A DNA stretch of 64,000 nucleotides. Source: Chitinispirillaceae bacterium (GTDB lineage Bacteria > Fibrobacterota > Chitinivibrionia > Chitinivibrionales > Chitinispirillaceae). Positions 35,509 through 45,249 of this stretch are shown here, in pieces. The position numbers were made by a program, and so were the translations under genes. Positions within the stretch are counted from its first letter, which is position 1. Each line of letters opens with the position of its first letter. Below the pieces are notes generated by a model. The model had not been told where the DNA came from. It searched no databases and saw nothing but the letters and a program-made list of their open reading frames with translations. The stretch covers positions 79,735-143,734 of the forward strand of contig JAFGIN010000193.1 in NCBI GenBank assembly GCA_016929595.1, in the 5' to 3' direction.

Positions 35509-37890
35509 GTGAAACGTTTACAAAAAGTACAAATGAGAGTGATTGGTTTTGTCGTTGCGATGATGCTTTTGGCTGGTTTATATAAAACTGCTGCAGCCAA
35601 AGCCAGTGGAGGGTATGATGCGCCCTATTTCCAGGCAGACTTTACTGAGGATCTTAACGACTGGACTTCCTCATTGATTAATCCGGCACTGTTGTACCGT
35701 GTTAATCAGATGCATGTCGGACTGAATTTTTATAGATGGTCAGCATTTGATGACGGACTGGGATTTCAGAACTTACGGGCACTTTTTCCCATTCGTAGAA
35801 ACCATACAGCCGGATTTACAACTGTGTGGACAAGCGGTATCATGGAAAAAACAACAACTTCGGAAGATGCCGGTGTCAGTGATTCAGGATCAGTACGATT
35901 CCTTGATCTTTGGGCAATTGGACATTACAGTTACCGGATTTTCCCATTTTTAATGGTTGGGGCAAACCTTAAATTCAGACTCCAAAACCAGTTTGGTGAA
36001 AATATCGCGTTCTCGCATATACCGGGTGTGGACCTTGGTGTTTACTGGAATCCCATAGATCATTATCGTCTGGGAGATCTGGGCTTCAGTCTTACTTTTC
36101 AGGATCTTCTTCCAACGCAGGTGAAATGGGAAGATACTGAAAATCCGGAAATTACCATAAGTCGTGTACGTGCCGGTGTTCGCTATGCTCTCTTTAATGA
36201 TAATCTGGTTCTTGATTATGAATTAGTACTGGATAATGGACTCTCACCGATATTTCAAAATTGGAAATCTTATGCAGAAATGTTCAAAAGTGAGGGTAAA
36301 GGAAGCATACCGATAACCTATCGTAATGGTTTTCATGTAAAGTATATGTTTATCCCTCAGATATGGTTCAAATTAGGTTGGACGAATAATAATATCCCTT
36401 ATCTGGGTTTCAATTATAATCTGATGTATCCATTACCTGACATGATTAACTATGTCAATTTTGATTTCAATGGAGGTTACAGTTTTATTGAAACAGTACT
36501 TCCTGGTGGTGATAAGAGAGATGAACGTGGGTTTACGGGTACGTTCAAGCTTTCAACTGATTTCGGGCAGACCCGGGAGCAGAAAGAATCAAAACGTCTT
36601 TACGATCAGCTGATTCTTGCTCCCATGGACGCTTATAATGAAGCTATGCGGTTGTATCTTGCCGGAAAATACTGGGAAGCGGCGTTTGCCTTTGGTAAAG
36701 TGCTCTCACTGTTCCCGAATTTTCATCTGAACGACAAAGCAACCTGGTACATGGGAAATAGCTACCGATTCCTTTATATGAACGATATCGCTCGTCAGGT
36801 ATACAAGGATGCACTTGAAGAATTCACAACATCAGAAATGCGTTCGAAATACATTTTTGGTTTGCAAAGTCTTGATTATCGTGAAAATAAGAATGATGAT
36901 GCGCTTAAAAACCATGCATTTATTACAAATCTGTATGCTGACAGTGATATTCGTCCTGATGCGGACTATCTTGCTGGTCAGATTCATTTCAGTCGAAAAA
37001 ATTACAATGTTGCAGAACAGCTGTTCTCGGCTATACAGCCTGGAGATCCTAACTATCTTTATGCTCAATACACACTTGCAATTATAAATGTTGAGAACGG
37101 TAAAGATCAGGCTGCCCTTAATCAACTGAAGGCTATAGTAAGTGATACAACACAGGAAGTTTCTGATCAATTGCTCCAGGATGCAGCAAATACTAAACTG
37201 GGACATTTGTATTACGAAATGGGAGATAAGCTTCGTCTTGCGGTTGAGTCCTACCAGAGAGTTGAGGAAGGCTCTACGTACCAGGATGAAGCATTACTGG
37301 GTACGGCATGGGCATGGATAAAGGTAAATCAACCAAATGTGTCCTTGCAGACCTCAGAGAGACTGATTTCATCCTTTCCTGAGTCACCCTTGATTCCTGA
37401 GGCATTTCTATTAAAAGGGTATGCTTTAATGTTACTTAAAAGGCAGCCTGAGGCTCTGACTGTTCTCGAACAGTGTGTAGCTGCATGCAACAGAACTTTT
37501 ATAACTGATGAAGATCTTGCCGCGAAAAAATCTCAATTTGAGCAAACTACCAATGAGTTCGCTCCGACAGCAGAGATGATACTCAAAAATGCAAAAAGAA
37601 AGCCAACTAACAGAACGCTTGAAGAACGGTCACCGCTTCAAAATGAATTTGAGAAATTTGCAAAAGAATCGAAGGCATATTTTAATTACACACTTCTGGC
37701 GAAGTCTCACACACGTTTTTTCAAGAGAAAAGAAGAGATTCTCATGGATGCTGAATATGCTCTTGCTCGTGTAACCAAAGCTGTTAATGCAAAGAAGGCT
37801 AATGAGTTGATTCGGGATGCAAAAGAGAAGAGTGAGAAGATTGATGAAGAGATCGAAAAATTAAAAGAAGAACTCGATAAGCAAAATTAA
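35509..37890 (+). CDS. Outer-membrane barrel plus TPR protein
   Basis: 793 residues from a GTG start (AAAAAGG about 10 bases upstream); Met 9 is an alternative. Signal peptide to about residue 30. Residues 30-330 are rich in aromatic beta strands with SLINPALLYRVNQMHVGLNF, reminiscent of PorV/PorP-type barrels. From about 370 TPR-like helices follow, for example AYNEAMRLYLAGKYWEAAFA and FPESPLIPEAFLLKGYALML. The last 60 residues are a charged coiled coil. It probably sits in the outer membrane with its TPR part in the periplasm. It lies 24 bases after the OmpA-type gene and 55 before the large TPR gene. Function inferred only from context. Confidence 0.7.
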   Translation: MKRLQKVQMRVIGFVVAMMLLAGLYKTAAAKASGGYDAPYFQADFTEDLNDWTSSLINPALLYRVNQMHVGLNFYRWSAFDDGLGFQNLRALFPIRRNHTAGFTTVWTSGIMEKTTTSEDAGVSDSGSVRFLDLWAIGHYSYRIFPFLMVGANLKFRLQNQFGENIAFSHIPGVDLGVYWNPIDHYRLGDLGFSLTFQDLLPTQVKWEDTENPEITISRVRAGVRYALFNDNLVLDYELVLDNGLSPIFQNWKSYAEMFKSEGKGSIPITYRNGFHVKYMFIPQIWFKLGWTNNNIPYLGFNYNLMYPLPDMINYVNFDFNGGYSFIETVLPGGDKRDERGFTGTFKLSTDFGQTREQKESKRLYDQLILAPMDAYNEAMRLYLAGKYWEAAFAFGKVLSLFPNFHLNDKATWYMGNSYRFLYMNDIARQVYKDALEEFTTSEMRSKYIFGLQSLDYRENKNDDALKNHAFITNLYADSDIRPDADYLAGQIHFSRKNYNVAEQLFSAIQPGDPNYLYAQYTLAIINVENGKDQAALNQLKAIVSDTTQEVSDQLLQDAANTKLGHLYYEMGDKLRLAVESYQRVEEGSTYQDEALLGTAWAWIKVNQPNVSLQTSERLISSFPESPLIPEAFLLKGYALMLLKRQPEALTVLEQCVAACNRTFITDEDLAAKKSQFEQTTNEFAPTAEMILKNAKRKPTNRTLEERSPLQNEFEKFAKESKAYFNYTLLAKSHTRFFKRKEEILMDAEYALARVTKAVNAKKANELIRDAKEKSEKIDEEIEKLKEELDKQN

Positions 37891-37945
37891 AAAAAATTTA
37901 TTATAGTATAGTATCACAGCTGAATAATATAACAGGAGTTAATGA

Positions 37946-40900
37946 ATGCGCTTAAGGATTGGATCATCGTTGTTTAGAGGAACTTCGGTTATTGTCCTGC
38001 TACTGATGTCAGTGAATTTTGCTCAGGACAGCAGGAGGCAGGAAGAAATAAAAAGAAAGATTGCAGAACTGGAAGCCAAAAGGAGAAAAGTTGCAGAAAG
38101 ACAGCCACAACTAGATAATGTAAGGCCTTCTGGATCAAGGCTTCAGGAAATTATCGCCCGTTATGAAAAGTTGCTCGGTGGTTGTACCGGAAGAAAATCG
38201 GAGCGATGTGCTGATGTTATATACACGCTTGGAAATCTTTATTACGATGAATCTCGTGATGCATACATCCAGAAAAGAGAAGAGTACGAAAAAGCGATGG
38301 AAGCGTACTCAAAGACAGGCCGTGGTCCTGAACCGGTTAACCCGATTCCGGATTATTCAAAGCCGTTAGGGATGTACGAACGCCTGAATCAGGAGTACCC
38401 TGATTTTCCAAAATTAAGTGAAGCATATTATCAGATGGGTACTATTTATTTACTCATGGGTGATCTTGACAAGTCAAAGGATGCTTTCGCTAACCTTGTA
38501 AATAAGTTTCCAAAAAGTCCCAGAACGTCATCTGCTTATTTCCGTTTGGCCGATCTGACATATCTTGATCATGATATGAGCACAACAATTAAATATCTTG
38601 AGAAAATCAACCAGAATGAGGTTGACATTCAGTCTTGGGAAATGGTCAACTACCGAAAAGCTGAAGTTTATTATAATCTTGGAGATTTAGACAAAGCTGT
38701 CGATCTGTTTCATACCTATGTTGAAAATTGTGATGCCAATATTTATCCCAAAAAAGAGTTCAGGGATATGGCACTCGAATTCATGGCGATCTCATTTTCT
38801 GATATGGGTGATGGTGCAAAGCGAGCAATTGATTACTTTAAACGTGTGGGTAAAAAACCATATGAAGACTACGTAATGTATACTATCGGTCTTAAAAATC
38901 GTACACATGGTCAGTTTGATGATGCAATTGTAGCTCTGACAACAGCTCTTAAAAGATTCCCGAATTATAAAGAGGCTCCAACTGCACGACAGGCACTTAT
39001 CGAATGTTATGTTGTCAAAAAAGAGCATGAAAAAGCTAACCAGGAGCGTGTTCGTCTTGTTGATGATTACGTTCAAGGCTCCGAGTGGTTTAAATATAAC
39101 AAAAGCCAGCTTGCCGTTATCGAGAAATCACAGAGTGAAATGAGAAGAGCTTTGGGCCATATTGCCATTTATTATCATGCTCTTGCTCAGAAAAAGAAAG
39201 ACCGATCTGCATATGAGATGGCTTTGAAACGTTATGAGGAATATTTTGTAAAATTTCCTGGTGACAAATGGAAAACGTATGAGTTCAAATACAATGTTGC
39301 CGAAATTTATAATGCCCTTAACGATTGTGCCAAAGCCGCGGAAAGTTACGATTATGTGGCGATGCAGGATCTCAGCACCTATCCGAAGTATTCAGCAGAG
39401 GTTGATACGCTGGGAGTGGATGCTGACGATGCTGAAAAAATGAAAAAGGAAGCCGGCAAGGGGCCGACTGTCATTTCCCAGGAAGATGCGGGATATAATG
39501 TGATTGTTGCTCTGGATAAATGTAAGAAACAGACAATGTCAGAAAATGGGATTACGGATGATAAAGCCTATGAACTACCAGAAACAAAAAAGCTTTTAGA
39601 ATACACAGAGCGTTTCCAGCAGCGTTTCCCAAAGAGTTCAAACTCACCGGAAGTGTTGTATCTTGCAGGAAATGTGCATTTTTCTGCAAAATCATATGAT
39701 AACGCTATAAGAGTGTTCAAGCAGATTACCGATAACTATCCAGACGCAAAAGTTGCTGACAAAGCAAACAGAATGCTTGCCAACAGCTATACTTCAAATA
39801 ATCAGTATGATATGGCAATGGGCATCTATAGAAAACTTCTTTCAAGAGAAGCTTCAAATTCTCCGGAATATACTGAAGTTTTGGATCTTGCTGCTGGTGC
39901 GATGTACAAACGGGCTGAAGGTCTCAAGAAAGATGGTAACGCAGATGCGGCTGTTCAGGCATTTAAATCGATTTATACAGAATTCCCAACCAGTAAGGTT
40001 GCAGACCGTGGATGGTTCGAAGCGGCTGTTATTTATGAAGAACAGAAAAATTACGCAATGGCAGCTCTGGTGTTGGAAGAACTGCCAGGTAAATTTCCGA
40101 AGTCAACATTAAAGGAAAAAGCATTCTTAAGAGCTGCAGAAAACTATAAGAGTGCGGAACAGTGGGAAAAGGCGGCTCAGGTCTATCAGACTGCTGCAAA
40201 CAATATTACCAATGCAGAATTTGCGATACCAAGTTTGTCTTCTGCATCTGAATGTTACCAGAAAGTCAACCAGTTTGATATGGCTGGAAAAATGTTCGAA
40301 ATGATTTATGAACGTTACAATAACGATCCAAAAACACCTCAGGCACTGTACAATGCCGGTCTCATATTTGAGAAGGGTAAGCTTTATCCAAACGCTATCA
40401 ATGTGTATGATATTCTTGCAAAACGGTTTGAACAGTCCGAATATGCAGCTGAAGCATTTTTCTCTATAGGATTGTGCTACGAAAAAATGGAGCAGCACGA
40501 TAATATGGCGAAAGTGTTTTCTGAATATGCCCAGAAGTTTGCCGGTGACCGTTTCAAACAGGTTCAGGCTCTTGTTAAAGCTGCTGATGCCTATTTCAAT
40601 ATGAAAAACTATGCACAGGCAAAGATTAATTATGGAATGGCAACATCAATCTACGAGAAGTTCAAGAAGGAAGCTGATATCGATGTAGCAAGTATAGCAA
40701 CTGCATACTATCGTCTTGGAGAGATCAGTTACATGGATTTCCAGAGGATCAGTCTTACAACCAAGAACGAAAGGGCGATGAAAGATCTTATCAAGAACAA
40801 AACCAAAGCTCTTGAAGAACCTGCCAAACAGTATGCAAAAGCAATTGAGCTTGGAATCGCAGAGTGGACTGTCAGATCTACCTTTATGATTGGTATGGGA

Positions 40901-41656
40901 TTTGTAGATATGGCAGAGGCCGTTGCAAATCAGAGTCTTTTTGGTTCTGCAGAGCAGAGAATTGCTTCAAGGATTAGAATTCTTTCCAGTCTGGATAAAT
41001 ACTATGAAAAGGCTCAGGAATATTTCTTTAAAAATATTGATTGGGCTCATACTCAGAATATCAAAGGTGAATATGTAGAAAAGTCAATAGACCGTTTTAT
41101 GGAGATGCTCTATAAAAGGGGCTGGATTATGGAGCAGGTTGGTGTTGAATTCGCAAGCGCTCCGATTCCAAGGGGGCTGAGTCCCGAAGAGGTCGAAGCG
41201 TTCCGGGGTTTGCTTGAAGAGAAAAAACTCGAAGCTATGGATATGGCTCTTCCGAAATATGAAGACGGGATCAGGGCTGCTAAAGAGCTCGGTATTGCCA
41301 ATAGTGAATGGGTTGCGAAAATAAAAGGGCGTATACAGGAGATCAATCCAACGTCCGAAATGCTCAGTGTTCAGATTGATGAGTGGAAGCCTTCAGAACA
41401 ACAGAAACAAACAGCACTAATTTCTCCGGATGGAAGCACCGATCAGAGTGTAATTGACACTAATGATCCATTGCAACAAGGTCCTCGCGATGAAGAGTTT
41501 GACAGGAATATGTCAAGAATTCGAAATATTATGAATATGTCGATTTCAATGGAGGAGAAGATCAAGCAGCTCAACAGAATTGAAATGGATGCTAAACGTA
41601 ATATTGTCCTTGAAGAGGAGAAAATTAAAGATTTGAAAGAGAACAAGAATATGTAA
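37946..41656 (+). CDS. Giant periplasmic TPR protein
   Basis: 1236 residues with a signal peptide ending SVNFA. A charged coiled coil (30-65) is followed by some 20 TPR or BamD/YbgF-like units across the protein, for example SEAYYQMGTIYLLMGDLDKS, YKEAPTARQALIECYVVKK and PEVLYLAGNVHFSAKSYDNA. A C-terminal coiled coil ends it. It has no catalytic motif, so it is a large scaffold, comparable in kind to the TPR proteins AglT/GltE of the myxobacterial gliding machine. AGGAG precedes the ATG. It is followed by the ExbB-ExbD motor genes, which suggests it links the inner-membrane motor to outer-membrane parts. Confidence 0.8.
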   Translation: MRLRIGSSLFRGTSVIVLLLMSVNFAQDSRRQEEIKRKIAELEAKRRKVAERQPQLDNVRPSGSRLQEIIARYEKLLGGCTGRKSERCADVIYTLGNLYYDESRDAYIQKREEYEKAMEAYSKTGRGPEPVNPIPDYSKPLGMYERLNQEYPDFPKLSEAYYQMGTIYLLMGDLDKSKDAFANLVNKFPKSPRTSSAYFRLADLTYLDHDMSTTIKYLEKINQNEVDIQSWEMVNYRKAEVYYNLGDLDKAVDLFHTYVENCDANIYPKKEFRDMALEFMAISFSDMGDGAKRAIDYFKRVGKKPYEDYVMYTIGLKNRTHGQFDDAIVALTTALKRFPNYKEAPTARQALIECYVVKKEHEKANQERVRLVDDYVQGSEWFKYNKSQLAVIEKSQSEMRRALGHIAIYYHALAQKKKDRSAYEMALKRYEEYFVKFPGDKWKTYEFKYNVAEIYNALNDCAKAAESYDYVAMQDLSTYPKYSAEVDTLGVDADDAEKMKKEAGKGPTVISQEDAGYNVIVALDKCKKQTMSENGITDDKAYELPETKKLLEYTERFQQRFPKSSNSPEVLYLAGNVHFSAKSYDNAIRVFKQITDNYPDAKVADKANRMLANSYTSNNQYDMAMGIYRKLLSREASNSPEYTEVLDLAAGAMYKRAEGLKKDGNADAAVQAFKSIYTEFPTSKVADRGWFEAAVIYEEQKNYAMAALVLEELPGKFPKSTLKEKAFLRAAENYKSAEQWEKAAQVYQTAANNITNAEFAIPSLSSASECYQKVNQFDMAGKMFEMIYERYNNDPKTPQALYNAGLIFEKGKLYPNAINVYDILAKRFEQSEYAAEAFFSIGLCYEKMEQHDNMAKVFSEYAQKFAGDRFKQVQALVKAADAYFNMKNYAQAKINYGMATSIYEKFKKEADIDVASIATAYYRLGEISYMDFQRISLTTKNERAMKDLIKNKTKALEEPAKQYAKAIELGIAEWTVRSTFMIGMGFVDMAEAVANQSLFGSAEQRIASRIRILSSLDKYYEKAQEYFFKNIDWAHTQNIKGEYVEKSIDRFMEMLYKRGWIMEQVGVEFASAPIPRGLSPEEVEAFRGLLEEKKLEAMDMALPKYEDGIRAAKELGIANSEWVAKIKGRIQEINPTSEMLSVQIDEWKPSEQQKQTALISPDGSTDQSVIDTNDPLQQGPRDEEFDRNMSRIRNIMNMSISMEEKIKQLNRIEMDAKRNIVLEEEKIKDLKENKNM

Positions 41657-41760
41657 TCAGTAAAAATATTCCAGCATTAATAAAAAAAATTATATACCTT
41701 AAGAAGAAAATTTGTAACATTTTGTTTTATTTATTCGTTTAATCTAAAAGGAGTCTTGCT

Positions 41761-42399
41761 ATGAATGAATTGCAGATGATGGTTAAGTTTATCGTGGATG
41801 GGTTTGTCTCACCTGGAAGCGTCTATATGTGGTTAATTCTGTTTATCGGTTTTGGAATCCTTGGGCTGATTGGTGAAAGAGCATGGTTCCTTTTTATGAA
41901 ATGTGGAACAAGTACTGCAGCATTCATGTCTTCAATTTCAAAATATCTGAAATCAGGGGACTTCGAAAAAGCAATCAAGTTTTCCTCAACCGTACAGACA
42001 CCACTCGCAAAAGGTATCCTTGCTGTTCTCCAGAACAGAGGTAAAGGATCAAAGCAGGTTTCAAAAGCTGTTGATGAAGTGTTCCTTAGTGAAGCACCGA
42101 AAATCGGTCGTAACATTCCTCTTCTTCCAACTCTTGCAAACCTTGCAACACTTCTGGGACTGGCAGGAACAATTTACGGTTTGATGCTTGCCTTCGACGC
42201 TATCGCTAACGTTCCTGCAGCACAGAGAGCACAGGCACTTGCAACAGGTATTTCCGTTGCTATGTCAACAACACTCTGGGGTCTTATTGTTGCTATTCCG
42301 ACAATTCTGATTCACGGGTTCCTTGCAGCACGTGCAGATAGAATTATGGAAGAGATGGATGAAAAAACTGCAAAATTGATTAACCTTGTTGAAGAATGA
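41761..42399 (+). CDS. MotA/TolQ/ExbB family proton channel
   Basis: 212 residues with three membrane helices (about 18-38, 120-142, 157-180), the standard ExbB/TolQ layout. The conserved MotA/ExbB domain includes LLPTLANLATLLGLAGTIYG and ALATGISVAMSTTLWGLIVA. With ExbD partners it forms a proton-driven motor in the inner membrane. Good ribosome site AAAGGAG. First of four tightly spaced motor genes. By position it matches AglR in the myxobacterial system, but Tol or Ton roles are also possible. Confidence 0.92.
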   Translation: MNELQMMVKFIVDGFVSPGSVYMWLILFIGFGILGLIGERAWFLFMKCGTSTAAFMSSISKYLKSGDFEKAIKFSSTVQTPLAKGILAVLQNRGKGSKQVSKAVDEVFLSEAPKIGRNIPLLPTLANLATLLGLAGTIYGLMLAFDAIANVPAAQRAQALATGISVAMSTTLWGLIVAIPTILIHGFLAARADRIMEEMDEKTAKLINLVEE

Positions 42400-42437
42400 T
42401 CCTGTTCCGAAAAAATCAATAGGGAGAGGATAATAAA

Positions 42438-43223
42438 ATGAGAAACAGAAAAAAAATGACTGTAAGCCAGGACATGGACCTTAAACCGTTCATGAACCTG
42501 ATGGTTACCCTGATTCCAATGCTTCTTATCTCTGCAGAATTTGCTAAGGTTGCTATCATTGATATCAAGCTGCCTGAGCAACGCGGTTCGCAGACTAAGA
42601 CTGCTGTTACACAACAGCCACAGGAAGACAAAAGTGAGAAACTCCTTCTTACAGCGATTGTAACAGATTCAGTGGTAACGTTGGGAGCAAAAGGCGGATT
42701 TATGCCTAGCCTTTTCTACTCAGAGTATCATCATTATATTGCTAATGATGATAATCACGATTTTACGGTTGCGTATGAACCTGGTAAGCCCGTAAAACAT
42801 CCCAATACCGGAAGAGATATGACAATTTACGAGAGATATGACATTTACCTTTATACCGTAGATGGCGAAACTCGTCAAATGATTAAAACTCTTTATACCA
42901 GTTTTGGTGAAATGCTTACTAACGCAAACTCAGAGCCTGTTCAGCAGGCAAATGTTGGAGACACGTTGTATGCTCTATCGAATCCCCGAAGAGTTATAAT
43001 TGTCAAAAATCCTGCAGAGTTTGAGTTAAAACCGATGTCTGCATATGATGAGTTAAAAAATCGCCTTATGAAAGTAAAAGAACGGTATCGGGATGCTGAG
43101 GATGGCAATGATGTAATTATCGCTGCTGAGAACCAGGTTATCTATGATAAAATCGTTCAGATCATGGATAAGGCAAGGGAAGCTGAATTTCCTAACATAT
43201 CTATTGCAAAGTTGAGGGGTTAA
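42438..43223 (+). CDS. ExbD/TolR-like protein lacking the channel aspartate
   Basis: 261 residues, longer than the usual 140. One membrane helix near the N-terminus (DLKPFMNLMVTLIPMLLISA). In ExbD/TolR the helix begins with a conserved Asp that carries protons; here the matching site reads PFMNLM, with Asn. A periplasmic domain of about 220 residues follows, with an extra middle part (FYSEYHHYIANDDNHDFTVA) and a C-terminal TolR-like piece. It may act as a non-proton-carrying partner of the second ExbD. GGGAGAGGA precedes the ATG; the next gene starts 1 base after its stop. Confidence 0.8.
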   Translation: MRNRKKMTVSQDMDLKPFMNLMVTLIPMLLISAEFAKVAIIDIKLPEQRGSQTKTAVTQQPQEDKSEKLLLTAIVTDSVVTLGAKGGFMPSLFYSEYHHYIANDDNHDFTVAYEPGKPVKHPNTGRDMTIYERYDIYLYTVDGETRQMIKTLYTSFGEMLTNANSEPVQQANVGDTLYALSNPRRVIIVKNPAEFELKPMSAYDELKNRLMKVKERYRDAEDGNDVIIAAENQVIYDKIVQIMDKAREAEFPNISIAKLRG

Positions 43224-43224
43224 T

Positions 43225-43731
43225 ATGGCAAATGCTAAAGGTCGTACCAAAAAGGTACCAAGAAATAATGACCTGAACGTGACCTCCATGATGGATATGT
43301 TCACTATTATTCTTGTGTTCCTTCTAAAGTCGTTCTCCTCTGAAGGTAGTCTTCTTACAAACGCTGATAACCTTGTGTTACCGAACTCGGTATCCAAGAA
43401 AAAACCTCAGGAAGTCAATCTTCAGCTGGCGGTTACAAATGAAATGGTTCTGGTTGATAACCAGCCCGTCATTCCAACAGAAGATGTAAGGAAAATACCT
43501 GCAGATGATCCTGATCCTTCTCCGCCTAAACTCATAGAAAAGTTAAAGGCATGCTACGCAATGGAAGAGGAGATGGTTCGCCTTGGTGCCATTAATCAGG
43601 TCCAGGGTAAAATCGTTATACAGGTAGATAAAAACATCGACTTCGATGTTCTGTTTAAGATAATGAACACATGCGGAAAAGTTGGATACAATAACATGAA
43701 TTTTGCTGTCATGGAAAGGGATCAGGGGTAA
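43225..43731 (+). CDS. ExbD/TolR family protein with channel aspartate
   Basis: 168 residues. The single helix SMMDMFTIILVFLLKSF keeps the conserved Asp needed for proton flow. The periplasmic domain ends KIVIQVDKNIDFDVLFKIMN, typical of ExbD. It pairs with the ExbB-like channel to make the motor. The gene is packed between the first exbD (1-base gap) and the TonB-like gene (overlap TAATG). Two ExbD-type genes per ExbB is the arrangement seen in AglR-AglQ-AglS. Confidence 0.9.
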   Translation: MANAKGRTKKVPRNNDLNVTSMMDMFTIILVFLLKSFSSEGSLLTNADNLVLPNSVSKKKPQEVNLQLAVTNEMVLVDNQPVIPTEDVRKIPADDPDPSPPKLIEKLKACYAMEEEMVRLGAINQVQGKIVIQVDKNIDFDVLFKIMNTCGKVGYNNMNFAVMERDQG

Positions 43732-45056
43732 TGAAATATAAAGTTCTTATCCAGAAATGTTCTGATCCTCAACGGGCAACCCGGATTGCGGAAGAGATTG
43801 CGCGATGGTCTGGTAGTACGGTCGATGTAGTTTTAAATGTAATTACTCAGAAACCTGTATGTATCAGGAAAGAAGCTGATGAAGCTGAAGCGCGCAGGCT
43901 CCAGGAGCAGTTTGGAACTGTTGGGGCAACTGTCGAACTCGTCCCGCTCGGGCAGACTCATGGTGCTGCTCCTGTCGCATCGGTTGCAACTGCAGCAAGT
44001 GCACAGGGATATCAGCAGGCACCCAGAAAAGCCGGAGATGATGACGAGGATGATGAGCCTGGACGTGTTTTATCCGAAGCTGAATATGCAGAGATGCTGA
44101 AAACTCGTGGAGATATTTTTAAAATTGAGAAACAAAATCAACTAAGAAATACCGAACTTGTTTGTATGATACTTGCGATTCTCGTCGGTATCTATTTCAG
44201 CACACGTGAAATCGTTCAGATCGCTACTGATTTCTTCGAAAAAGTTCCTGAAGAGCGTGTTGCAAAACTTGTTAAAGAAGAGGTTGATGCAACTCTCGAT
44301 AAGAAAAAGGAAGAGAAAAAAGAGGAAGAAATCAAATCAGATAAGAAAAAACTTACACCAAAAAAGAGCCAGGGAAAAGGTGGTATGCAGGGAGGTGGAG
44401 GTGATCCACGTGCTCGTGTTACACACAAAGGAGTTCTTGGTATCATTTCTGGTCAGATTAAAGGAAAGTCTGTTGCATCTGCAGATATTTTTGGTAAAGG
44501 TGGATTCGCGACAGATATTGACGCTATTCTCTCTGGAGTTGGCGGTCTTAAATCTGGTGGTAGTGGAGGTGTAGGAAGAAAAGGTGTCGCCGGTATCGGA
44601 TATGGAGCGGGTTATGGAAGCGGTTTTGGTGGCAGTGGTGCTGGTGGAATCGATGACCTCATCGGTGGTCTGATGGGTGGCGATGGTGGTGGGCTTAATC
44701 TCAAGAAGAGAGGTTCACTCAAGATTTCTGCACCGGAATTTCTTAAGGGTGGAGCCTTGACTGGTGGAAGAAGTAAAGCAAGTATCATGCGTGTGGTTAT
44801 GCAGAACCTTGCAGCGCTTCGTTATGCCTATAACAAACGCCTGAGAGATAAACCCGGTTTGAATGGAAAGATTACATGCAAATTTGCAATTGATGAGTTT
44901 GGAAAGGTAATTTTCTGTCAGGTTGTAGAATCAACAATGGGTGATTCTGAGCTTGAAACGCTTATCGCTGCAAAGATAAAACTCTGGGTATTCGAGAAAA
45001 TCGACAAGCCTGGTGATGTGACAGAAGTAGTCTATCCTTTTGTTTTCTCACAATAG
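43731..45056 (+). CDS. TonB/AgmX-like protein with L7/L12-like cytoplasmic domain
   Basis: 441 residues. Residues 1-70 (VLIQKCSDPQRATRIAEEIA ... EAEARRLQEQFGTVGATVEL) resemble the C-terminal domain of ribosomal protein L7/L12. An acidic linker leads to one membrane helix (about 143-165, LVCMILAILVGIYFS), then a Lys/Glu-rich stretch (PEERVAKLVKEEVD ...) and a Gly-rich stretch (about 215-320). The C-terminal 90 residues form a TonB/AgmX (PglI) domain: GLNGKITCKFAIDEFGKVIF and a C-terminal YPFVFSQ. This layout fits a linker carrying motor energy from inner to outer membrane. It overlaps the exbD stop by 1 base. Confidence 0.82.
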   Translation: MKYKVLIQKCSDPQRATRIAEEIARWSGSTVDVVLNVITQKPVCIRKEADEAEARRLQEQFGTVGATVELVPLGQTHGAAPVASVATAASAQGYQQAPRKAGDDDEDDEPGRVLSEAEYAEMLKTRGDIFKIEKQNQLRNTELVCMILAILVGIYFSTREIVQIATDFFEKVPEERVAKLVKEEVDATLDKKKEEKKEEEIKSDKKKLTPKKSQGKGGMQGGGGDPRARVTHKGVLGIISGQIKGKSVASADIFGKGGFATDIDAILSGVGGLKSGGSGGVGRKGVAGIGYGAGYGSGFGGSGAGGIDDLIGGLMGGDGGGLNLKKRGSLKISAPEFLKGGALTGGRSKASIMRVVMQNLAALRYAYNKRLRDKPGLNGKITCKFAIDEFGKVIFCQVVESTMGDSELETLIAAKIKLWVFEKIDKPGDVTEVVYPFVFSQ

Positions 45057-45130
45057 TTTTAATCTTCAAAAAAATCTTGCATTCGTATTTCCAGAATGCT
45101 AAGATTCAAGTACTTGCGTCAAATTATTAC

Positions 45131-45158
45131 AGGATGTATTCTCAATAGGATACATCCT
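45131..45158 (+). terminator. Hairpin after the motor operon
   Basis: AGGATGTAT / ATACATCCT, a 9-base perfect stem with a 10-base loop, 74 bases past the TonB-like gene. It is followed by TTAATAATT rather than a T run, so it may be a weak terminator or an mRNA-stabilising hairpin ahead of the next gene. Confidence 0.4.
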
Positions 45159-45249
45159 TAATAATTACGACCGATATTACTTAACAACCTGCAAACAGTA
45201 ATAATATTTTATGTGACATAATGGGGATTGAATGAATGGGAGGATCTGT

